This document shows, piece by piece, positions 48,501-60,500 of a DNA stretch of 64,000 nucleotides. A program made the translations under genes and the position numbers. The DNA comes from Nyssa sinensis. Taxonomy: Eukaryota; Streptophyta; Magnoliopsida; Cornales; Nyssaceae. Under the pieces are notes generated by a model that ran no database searches, was not told where the DNA came from, and saw nothing but the letters and a program-made list of their open reading frames with translations. The stretch is taken from NCBI GenBank assembly GCA_008638375.1, contig CM018037.1, positions 33,341,076 to 33,405,075 of the forward strand. The letters are read 5' to 3'. Each line of letters begins with the position of its first letter. Positions within the stretch are counted from its first letter, which is position 1.

Positions 48501-51500
48501 ACTTCACATTGTAAATCCGAAGGAGTTTATTCAAACAAAGTGATGGAAACAACTGTTTTAAATATTGAAAACTAGGATGGCCCATTCGTTTATGCCATAA
48601 CAAAAGATCACTATCCCTAGTACTAAATGCAGAATTACAAAGAGGAGGATGACACTGTTTATTCATGGGAACATCATCAAAGTAATAGAGTCCCTCGCAT
48701 TCCTTAGCACTGCCAATCGTCTTCTCTGATGATAGATCCTGAAAAACACAATGAGAAGACAAAAAAATAGCTGAGCAATGAGATTGTTTGGTTAGCTACA
48801 ACAGATTGCAAGAGAGATTAGGAACATGAAGTACAGAATCCAAAGTAATAAATTCAGAGATACGGATACTCCCCTTGCCAGCTACTGGGGATAAAGTACC
48901 ATCTGCAATTTTTATTTTCAAGTTACCAGCACAAGGTGAATATGTGGTGAATAAATGATGGGCATCAGTCATATGGTTAGATGCACTTGAGTCAATAATC
49001 CAGGGAGTATGGTGTAAAGTGGAACTAAGGGCTGACAAAAAAGTACCTTTGTGGGCTAAGGAACCCGATGGCAGTTGATTAGAGGACTGACCCGAGGTTT
49101 GGAAGGTCGAAAACAGAGCATAAAGCTTCTCAAGTTGCTCAGGGTTAAAACCCCCACTAAAGGACTGTTCAGTAGAGGCCTGGTATCCATGAGATTTATT
49201 GGGCTGTCTGGGCTTCCAATCTGCAGGCTTGCCATGTAAGGTCCAACAGGTATCTTTGGAATGGCCCGATTTTTTGCAATGCTCACAAAAAGGTCGTTTA
49301 TTTTGTTTTGGGCCAGATCCATTATTTGGGCCGGATCCATTATGAGGCCCATGAAGCCCACGACTTATATAAGCTTCCAACCCGCCAGACAAATGGGTCT
49401 GTCTCGACCCATTGGACGACTCACGCAACATATGGTCTTCTCCCTCAGAGACGTGGTTCAGTCGTGAACCAGACCTGCCCGTCGACATCATTCCTCGACT
49501 CGCAAGAGCAGAGCCCTCAATCCCTGTCTCTGCTTTCTCCTTCAACATCACCTTCCGTCTCTGTCCTTCCCGTCGCACCTCTGCAAAGACCTCACAGATG
49601 GAGGGAAGTGGTTCGTCGACCCAGGACTCTGCTGTGAACATCGTCGAGTTTGCGATTCAGCCCTGCCAGAAATTCGAACACCCTCTCGGGTTCCATCCTC
49701 TTCTGGAATTGAACACTGTCACCCGTGCACTCCCAATCTTCGCCGCAACTGAGATCAAGCTCTTGCCACAGTCCCAACATCTCGGTGTAGAACTCTGTAA
49801 CTTCCCGATCTCCTTGTTTCATCTGCCAGAGCCCTGTTTTGAGTTCGAAGATCTGCGATGCATCTCTGGCATCTGAGTACGTCTCTCGCACCGCGTCCCA
49901 CACGTCTTTTGCAGTTGGGAGGAACATGTAAGTCCTTCCGATGATTGGTCGCATGGAGTTGATCAAGCATGAGGTGATGAATGAATTCTCTGAACGCCAA
50001 TTTTGAAGAGCCGTTCCATCACTGGAGGGAGGTTGCTTGATCTTGCCTAGTCAGGAATCCCTAGTTTTCTTCTGCCGTCAATAACCAGCTTGATGGATTG
50101 GGCCCATTCCCGGTAATTCTTTCCATTCAATTTCTCTACAGTGAGATGGAATGAGGAATTCTCAATTCCAACAGTCGAACTCATGGAAGTGATGGTCTCT
50201 GACTCTCCTTCCTGAGTTACCGACTGGATAGATTCATGGCTTGCGGCCATATTTTGCTAGGAATTTTTCGAATCCCTGCTCTGATACCATGAAGACAATA
50301 TGACTTGAATTGAATTAATATTTCATTCTCAATTGAATTACATGTTTACATACAATGTCCCTATTTATCATGTACAATGAGGATCAAAATATAGAAATAA
50401 CAGAGAAAAGGAAACAAAGGAAAAAATGGAAATAAAAATATGTCAACTAATAATCAGCCTAAATCTCCTACCATAATCTTCTCCAAATCACAATCAAATT
50501 ATTTCCCATTTAAATTATTCGGGATTTCCACAATATATAATATCTGTATTATCGATCTCATTGTTTTCTTCTCTTTTACTTTCTTATGTTTAATTTGTCC
50601 TTAGACGTTTTTACATACTAAATTGGTCAAAATAGGAAGTGCCTACACAAAATCCAAACTTGATCCAAAATCACCCTAGGACCAAATTGGCGATAGAGGC
50701 ATGTTTTCCTGGGGGAACTGATGGCTCAAGGTGAACGGATTGGTTCACGCCGCCTTCTCCCGAGTTCCCCTTGAATTTCATTCGTGACAAATTTGCAATT
50801 AGCCCCCTCTAATCCTATGTATTTACAAAATTGGCAAAAACTTGTAACAATCATTGTAATTATGTTAATACCCTCTGTATAATTTAGTTACAGATTCTTG
50901 AGAAGTAATAATATTCTATTATAAATAAGATGCTGGATGGGAGGGTGCAACCCAAGTACAAGCAAAAAACAAAAAAAAGCCCCTTTGTACCCTTCATACA
51001 ATTCTCCCAAAAATCAACAAATGGAGACAGTTAAATGAGATATTTTGCTACAAAAACAAAACACATCTAATATCCTCTTCTTTAACTGATGATAGGATTC
51101 TCCAACTCTTCAAAAGTACGCTGATTTTGGTCCCACCAATTGCTCCCCATCACACATAGAGGGGCTGATTTCCATGCTTGCCGAGCCCTTCTCGAAAAAC
51201 AAGCTGCCCCCAACACGTCATAAACTCTTTTACCTACCTAGGCATAATCCAACATACTCCAAAAACCACAAAAATCATGGACCAAACATTATTAGTTTCC
51301 GTACAATGGAGCCAAAGATAATTGGTTGACTCTTCCGCTTTTTTTGCACATTTAACTCTAATTTGGGAGAAAATTACCCAAATTATTCAACGTAAGAATC
51401 TCTTCCAACGCTGTAATCCAAACAAAAAATGATACCTTGGAAGGAACATTCACCTTATGTGTGTGGGACCAACATTGTATGATGGCCTTTGCTTTACAAT

Positions 51501-54500
51501 CTTGAGCCAGAACATACCCTATTGAATACAAGGGGGTGTTAAAATAGAATGCCCCAATTAGTCGTTCTGCGTCTCTACTTCATTTATCTTGGGTTCTACA
51601 TTTTTTCACAGCGCTGGCATTTTTGCGGGACAAAGGTTGTTTTAATGAAGAATTTTGTCGAAACAAGTGCCTTAGTTGTGTTCATGACATGTATGTATAT
51701 ATATATATATATTAACATTTTATTCCTTTGATGGTTTTTAGTGGGTAGAAGAGGGGAATTTGCAGTTTCTGAACTTTTTGTATTCAAGTTTATCTGCAAT
51801 TTTTTAATATGTAATGTGGGAGATTGAGCCTTTGGCTCATCACTTCAATCTTTATCTTTTACATTTGTTGTTTAAATAACATTTGAATGATTCAATTTTA
51901 TGGATTTGTTGTGTAATGTGAATTTGTAATCAGATGATGCTGCCTATTTAATTAGATGATACAAGTCATTTTGTTTGATTTACTTTACAGGGTAAGATGG
52001 AGGAATTGAGGGATCGCTTGACCAAGAAGAAAACTCAAACTACATGCATGATGGAAAGGACATCAGAAGTGAGGAGAATGAAGGATGAATTACAGCAGAG
52101 TCTTTCCTTGGTATGATGGAAATGACACCTCTTAATTTTTGACGGCCAATGAGAGACATAGAAATAAAATACAATTGTTTCAACATCAAAGTATAGCTGA
52201 TTCCAGTTACTCGGTCCCCTTCAATATTTCCTCTACTTTAATTTTCTGGGTTCTTCAGTTTCCTTCTCCCCCCTCCCTCTTATGTGAACGCAAAGTGGTC
52301 AGTCTTACCTCTAACTGTGCAATATGTTGCATTGGAGAGTACACGACTACATGTTGTTAAACCACCAACTCATCTAAAAGCTTAAGCTGTAAGAGACGGT
52401 GTAATTTTATTATGATATCCTCTTACATGCCCCTTCACGTGTGGCCAGACTGAGCCAACACGTGCACAATTCATATTATCAGAGTGATGGTGAGGTTTGA
52501 CCTTTTTCTTACCCTCATACCATGTTAAATCACGAACTCGTCTAAAAGCTTAAGCTGTTAGAGGGTGTAACTTTATTATTATATCCTCTAACACATGTAA
52601 AGTCTACTTCTCTTCTAAAGCTTACTTTCCATCTCTGTTGGCTGACTTTCTTGATATGTATACCTTTTTTGGCTTCTATGCTGCATTCACTCTTTATTTC
52701 AACATTATTTTTGCTTTTCCCTTAATGTTATTTGCTCTTTGATGCTTTTCATTACACTGGTCATAATATTTTTTAATATATAAATTGAAGTTTTTGGATG
52801 CCAAACAATGTCAGAATTATGAGTTTGTTTTTTATTAATGCAAAATTCATTTCTTAGGCTACGAAAGAGAGGCTCGAGCTACAAGAAGAACATAACCGCA
52901 AAACAAACCTCATTCAAAGGATGGATGAAGCGGGTTAAGTTGCTTGAGCAACAATTTCAGGATATTCATGAGCAACATATTAAAAATACACAGGTTCTAA
53001 TTTTTGCCTAAATAAAGACTATTATTGCCTTGTTTATTTATTATTATTTTTGGTATGGCTTCTTTAATTTTTGGGTGCCTTCTTGCTGTTTCAATATATT
53101 TTTTAACTTAAAATTTTACCGTATGCCTCTTTAACCTCCATCTATTATTCTCCTCCATTTGTTTAATTTTTATTTCAAGTCTTGCTTTGGATGTAACGTG
53201 CCATCTATCGAAGAAATTACATGGGTGTCTGTTGCGGACATCAATACAGGGTGTGTAATGGGCAACCTTGCGGGTAACTAAACCTGCAATTTGTTACATG
53301 TTCCATGGAGATGGAAATTGGGACATTGACTTGACATGATTTGGATACCCTAATGCGGCATTTCTTGAATACTCAATGCAGACATGACAAAGACTCATGA
53401 ATACAAACACATTAGACAGTGGCTGCTTGATGCATGTGATCATTAGTCATAACCCATTGTAGATGATGTGGAGTAAGAGAGGGAGAGATGTCAGACTAAA
53501 AGGAGGAAATTAAAGGAAGTTGGGAATGTGATAGACGGCGTGGCAATTCTAAGTTATTGAAATTATTAAATTAACCTATTATCTCTTTTTGTTTGAAATC
53601 AGTGATGTGTATTATAGAAAATGTGGAAAATATTGGTCTCATAACCACCCTTGAAAGATGAAGGGTGGCTTGGCTTTCTATACATTAACAAATCTAAAAA
53701 ATATTCTTCTCATTACAGTCCGCAAAGTAAGAGTGGGCTTTGCTTTCTATAGTAGTACTTAGTAGAGATTATATATGATGTATATAGTTACTGATCATAT
53801 ATATATACATATAAAATCATTTCATGGCATTGTTAGTTTCTCCACTGTCATTCTGTTTGTTTCCCATTAGTCAATGTAAAAGTGGAAAAATAGATGTGCT
53901 GGACTTAAATGAAATTGTAGCATATTATTCACTGGTGAAGGAAAGTAGAGTGTGAGCATAACTGTCACTGAGAACAGAGTGGAAAGTTTATAGTGAACCA
54001 ATGGCTAAAATAATCGTGCCTAAGTCTTAAACTTTGTGAATTAATGCTTAACATGCTGAATTATTGATATTTTAAACCTTAATAGTTTAAAATCTTTTGA
54101 ACAATTATTTTCATAGATGTCATTAATTTCAAGGTTGGATGATAATTTACATTCTATGATGTGTGTTAAATGCTTTTTTATAAGTAAGATTTTGTTAAAA
54201 GACACCAGGATGGGGATGTACCTTTGTAGAACATAGTATATATATAGAGACTACACAAAACTATACTTCCATCTCTCCTGAAACCTCTATAAAAGAGTTT
54301 TTCAACAATGATGGGCTTGCTATAAGCCAAAAAAAGAAAAAGGAAAATAAGGAACTCAATAAACAATGCTTAAGGGCTCAAATTGGACTATTAATATGTG
54401 GAACTAATTGAGTTCAATCAATGAACAACATATTAAACTTTTATATCAAAACTACATCAGCATAAAAGCACAATTATTGTAATTACTATCATGTGCTAAA

Positions 54501-57500
54501 GGTTAATTCATTAACCTTTGACTGTTGTGCTTTTATATGCCGCAACTAGTAAATTTTTTAATGAACTCTGGCTTCAGTTTCATTCTTCCTTTCCATGCTT
54601 GTAATGTTTGCCCAAAGGACACAAATATCGCTATAGCAGGTCCCTCATCCCATGAAATGCAATACATCTTGATCAATGTTGACAAGAAATAATTTTTTTT
54701 CCTTTTTTCTGTGTGTGTTTGTTGCCACATTAAAACTCAAAACATCAAACCTTTTTTTGTAGTTTTTAGCTATGAAAAAAGTTTTTTTTGAGCAAGCAAA
54801 AGTAACTAGTGGCAAGAATTATTCTTCACGTAGTCCAATATATCAACTTATTAATGTAAATGCCCTTGCCCATAGATTTTGGAACCAAAACGGTTCTTGC
54901 TGTTAGATAGTCTTTCCTACTCGTTTCCTGCTCACTACTACCCTAAGAAGCACGGATACGGATACGAAATGATACGGACACGTAGACACGTTATTTCTAA
55001 AAAAGTAGGACACGGACACGGACACGTTGAATATATAATTTTTTTTTATGGTTTTTTATATGATCGTATCATAAAAATCTAATGTTATTTCAATTAAAAT
55101 TGGCATAAAAATACACAAATTAAAAAAATATTATTAAGATATTAAAATAACAAAGTCATTAAATAAAAATTAAATAACTTTTTCATTTAATCATCAACAT
55201 CCATTGTTCAGACACGTGTCAGCGAAGTGTCCGAACGTGTCGGTGTCCGTTGGACACGTGAGCGAAAATAGAGTGTCCGTGCTTCATAGCTACTACCCCC
55301 GTAAATTATTTATTCAAATGGTTAGGATTTTACAAGTCTTTTAGAATGTGTATGATGTTGGAAAATTTTTAGAAACCTGAAATAATAGTACCTATGAATC
55401 TATGATTGATTAAATGGTGTTGTTAGGTTACAAATTTTTTGTAGGTTTAGGGTTCTGAAAGGTACAAGGAGGGTTGAAGGCTTTGTAGATGGAAAAGGGT
55501 TGGAATTGGCTTTGTTGTAAAAGTGACTAAGTTACGGGACTTTGAAACTATTTTTGGGTTTTAGGTGTTAAATTAAAAGCCAAAAGGTAATAGCAAGGGT
55601 TGGGATTGATTTGGGCTTGGTGCAGTATGACGAAGGGGATGAAATAGGGGTTGTTCAGGGGCTGTGAACTGTCTGTGAGCAGTAATGAAAGTAGGAATTT
55701 CCCCCCAAAGTACACTTGCATAACTTATTAATGTTATGAAGGTGTAGAATCTAGCCCCTTCTTGTTTTTTCTGGTGCTTGTGGAGAGAATGAAATCAAAG
55801 GATTTTTGAAGGGGAGATTATGCCTCTATGGATTTAAGGATAATTTTTTGAAGACTCTTTCCTTCTTTTGGGTTCAAGAATCCTTCCCATCTGATGTAGA
55901 TTCTCTTGTCATTTTTGGGGATTAGAGACTCTAGTTTTGTGAGTCTTCTCTTTAGTAAATGGGTTTGTCCTCCTGCCCCCTTGGGCCCTCTTTTATACAA
56001 TTTTTAAATAATAAAAAAAACTTCAAAAGCTTCTCTCAAGTTCTCAACACTCGATTCTTCATGGATAAAATGCGTAGGCAGATATTTCTAGGGTGTCTTT
56101 TTGATTGCCAATAGGATTTGGATTCCAAAATATAAAACTTTGACACTAATTACTAAAAACATTCTAAACTAATAAAACCACGTATAACCCTCAAATAAGA
56201 TGAACACATAACTAGGCATTGCATTATATAAAACTTCAAAAGTGTCTCAAGTTCTCGAAACTCAATTCTTATGTGGTTAATTGGCATAGATACTTATAGG
56301 CTGTACTTTTTGACTACCGTTACAGCTTGAATTCGAAAATACAGAACCTTGATATTGATTACCAAGAGCATTCTAATCAACCACGTATAATGAACGAATA
56401 TGATGACCCCAGAACTAGACCCATGGACTACTATCACATCTCGTGTTAAATAATGTTGACATTACCGAGTACCTTAGCGCCCCAAAGTTAAGAAAACACA
56501 TAAAAAATAATACATCATGGTAACCCAAACTAACACAAAATAAGACTAAAATTAAAATTAAGACATGGTTCCAATCAAATTTCATATGGAATTTATAGTT
56601 TGCCTAATTTCTTATTAGCATGCATTTCATTAATCTCCATGCCTAAGAAAAGCTCCGACCTTGAGTTTTGTAGTGTTGAAGTATGATAAACCAGGAGCTT
56701 CAACCTTGTATCCTTGAAGGCGTAAAATTTTTAAGTTGATTCAATTTGATGATTTTTTTATTTTTTGGGGAAGGAAACAAGGGCAATACTAAGAAGTGCA
56801 TCCTTTTTTATCATACCATTGAATCTATCTCGAGTAACAAAATCAGTGGTTGTGATAGTTTGCAAAGCAAGAACATCATTGAATTGATTTGCAATATGAA
56901 GATCAATTTGATCTTCATCCATACCTTGCTCATATTATACCTTTGGCTTCCTCATAATCAGGATGTAAGATGATACTAGGACACTTAGAATAGTGCAGCT
57001 TACAATTGATTTTGTGGTGGGTTTTAGTTATAGGAAGTTTGTAGATTTAGGGTTTTAATTAGTAGAATAATGGTTGCAGTCTATAGATGAAAATGGGCTG
57101 GAATAACTTATTTTTGAAAGCGAAAGCTTTCAAAAAATTCAGAAAAGTTTTGTTGGAGTATTTAAACGAATACTTCATGATTTTGTGTTAAACTAGATGC
57201 TAGTGGGTCGGAGAGTTGGTTAGGTTGATTACAGTTTAATATGGTGGGGTTTTGGAGCTAAAGGATGGGCTGTTTGGTGGTTCTGAATGGTAACTCGAGA
57301 TTAGTAATTAAAGGGAAATTTTAATAGTAACTCTCTTTTGCTTCACCCTCACAAGGGTTAGGCTACATCATAAAAACACCACCTCAAATATACATGAATT
57401 CAACTGTATTTCATAGAAAGATCACATAGATATTTGTACGCCTGCTGAATTTTTCCTACTCTTGCTAGGACTATGGCTCCGAAAATAGGAATCTTTGACT

Positions 57501-60500
57501 AAGAAACTATTAAAACTATTTTAGACTTGCTAAAGACTCCATAAAGACTCAAGAACATAACTGTGTCAAAAAAGGCTCATGGACCACTATTACAGCCCAT
57601 GTCTGGTAAATTTTTGAATTACCAACATAGTTGACTCCTTAAACTTGATAAACTATAAATAAATTTGGTCAACATTCTAACTTGAAATAAACACAAATAA
57701 AGATTGTTTCCCTTTGGACCAAAAGGGCTTGTTGATAATTGTGGAGCCCACAACTTTTGTTTTAGGTTTCCAAAGCTAATTACACTTGATAGATATGACA
57801 TCACATTAAGTTGTTGATTGGTATTATTAGCTTCAATCAGTAGGAGAAACGTTCAAAAGTGATGGTTGCAACTTTTGATTTAAAGTGCATAGAGGTTGAA
57901 ATTTATTCTTTTGTTATCCACTTCCTCTCCTTTGATGTTGTTGATGAATGAATGCATTGCTTTAACCTTTTAGCAAATAGAGTATAGTTTTCTGAGGTTA
58001 GCTTTCTTGAATTAGTTGCCACCTATGAGGCATAGGCACCTATCTGAGGCCAAAGTGTCGGTGTTGGACGCGTCTGGGACACGAACACGCTTCAGACGAG
58101 CTCGATCACGTGTTCGACACATTAAAATGAATATCTGATTCCTTTTTTATTTTTATTTTTAAATTTCAGACATGCTAGGACATTTTACCCGACACGTCAG
58201 GGAAACTTTTGAGTTTTTATTTGGGGGGTTGTTAGGGGGAATGGGTATTTGTTTCCCAATGTTTGGGTGCTTGAGGTTACAAATCTCTTAGTTGATGATT
58301 TGTGGATTTTTTATTCCTAATTTGATTAAAATAATATTACGATTAAGGGGAACCAATCCCCACTCCAAATGATATTCCTGCTCCCTCTCCCTGAGTAATG
58401 AGTTGGAGTGCAAATGATTAAGATGGGTTGTATTGGAGCGGAAACAGCTTCACTCTTGGATTATATGTCTTTGTCCTACTTTTTTTAAAAATCTCGTGTT
58501 GACGATTTTACATTGTGTCATATCTGCGTCTCGTGTCTATACTTGTGCTTCTTCTTACATTGCCACAAACTTTTGTTTGAACTTTTCCATATGTTGCCTA
58601 ATGGACTTGATTTCAACTAATAAGTCATTATTACTCATAATTTAAAAGTTTGTTTATTTATTTTTGATAAGTAATGTAAATTCAAGAACTGATTCAGGAA
58701 GACGAACCCATATACAAAAAGGAGGTTGCTCAAACCTAGTCTCTCATACCTCCCAAAAACTCTACAAAAGAAATTAACATTAAAAGTGTAAGATTCAACT
58801 ATCCAAAGTATACAGTTCTCAATTAGAATGACTGAGGGGAGATGGAAATGAGGTTTGACTTTTGAGTCATTGATTATGTACTTCTAAGGAATAAAATGGA
58901 ACTTTAACATTATAGAAGAACGCAGGGTACATCATAGTGATTGATGCAGTCCAAGAAATTTTAAAAATGATATAGATTGTGGAAATCAATTGATTCCAAG
59001 GTGGGCCCACTTGGGACATGGGAGAACCAAACTTGTTGACTTTATTTTTCACTATACATGTTTGAGATAGAGTTGCGCAAAGGGAGAGTAATGTTTTACA
59101 TCTTATGTTAAATAGTTGGGTTTATTTTGGATTTGATGTATTGGACATCGTGGACATTATTTCGTCATTATATGATTTTGTGTTCATATTGAGATGATTT
59201 TTTGATGTTGTGAGCATACATGAAATATGTCAACAGGAGCATATATGATTTTTTGATTGACTATCTCACACGAGCAATCACTTTGGCGCTTAGATAGCGA
59301 GCAAGATGAGACATTGAATTCTTAAATAGAGGGAGAATTCATCTTTATCATATATGTCGCCTTGACAATGAGGGTTAAGATGAGATTCTTTTAAAGAATC
59401 GAGCATGAAGGTTGACCACACACTTCATGTAATTTGAAGAAAGTCGAATGTGAACTTTCAGACAGACGCTAGGAGAACGACTAGGTTGGAATGTTCGGGT
59501 TAGGCACTGATATGGTGACGAGGGGTGCTGAGATATCGACGGACGCTAGGTAACGATTAGACTAAGATTCGTATGACATTATATACTTTTGAAAATGAGT
59601 TTGACATGGCCAATTTAGTGGGAGCTCCGCCAGAACATACATTATATATTGTATGTGCTATTGATGTGACATTTATAAAAGAGAGTGAACGAATGTATCC
59701 TTATGTTGAGTTCGATTGGATTAATGTGAGTAGATAGGGAAGACAGTTTTGTAATACACTTATGTTGTGACTCACTACCTGGATGATCATGTTGGTTTCT
59801 GTGTCTATCGATATGATCATGAGTGCAATAGAGATTAGTTGGTCCATGCATCGAGCTGAGATTAGTTATTGTGAGGGATAACGAATGATGAATCTAGTGT
59901 AACATAATAGTCTAGGGCATAAACAAGATTGGTTATGTGTTTGTAGTGAGGTACTATGTTAGTTTGATGATAGCTTAATATAGTACTGCTACCCTGATCC
60001 TTCTCATCTGGTTGCACGATCCATTTTTGAGTCACTTTGAGTCTTATTTTGTGTTATTTAATTTGCTTTGTTGTTAGTTTATATATTTTTATGTTTTATT
60101 AAGTTTTATGAGTCAATGGTATTTTTGTATTCAGATTTTGATGGAATTGGCTGTAATTTTAACCCTGGATCATCTCCTAGGTCAAATAATAAGTAGCATC
60201 TTGGCTCTTGGTTGGTAGTTTTTCGTGCAACACAGGACTAGGGATCATGACTCCCATATATGAGATTCTTCGGTTTCTTTGTACTACTACATCTTACAAC
60301 AAGAAATATTATGCACATTAACATATTTCCAAATATGCCAATTTGATATTAGCCTAAACAGATTTCTTATTGAATTTTGAGTATCTCAGCAGGATTGGAG
60401 CTGCAATAATATATTATTTGAAACACTTGTAACTTAAGGTCACCAGCCATTTATTATTGCTAAAATCATCAAACTGCGACGTTTATGCTTCTAGTCTCTA

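Larger units (their letters stand above)
45502..50532 (-). mobile_element. young Ty1-copia retrotransposon in SMC6 intron 6
   Basis: 5031 bp, antisense to SMC6. LTRs 45502-45745 and 50290-50532 differ by one transition and one 1-bp indel. Flanking ATATA (45497-45501 and 50533-50537) is a 5-bp target duplication inside an AT tract. The primer site TGGTATCAGAGC adjoins the right LTR. A polypurine tract (TTGAGGGGGAG) adjoins the left LTR. The near-identical LTRs indicate recent insertion. Confidence 0.95.
44638..51990 (+). other. SMC6 intron 6 (7353 bp)
   Basis: Unassigned sequence 44638-45464, an (AT)18 tract at 45465-45501, a young Copia element, a LINE fragment on the minus strand and a (TA)n tract near 51695-51711. 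Confidence 0.8.
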
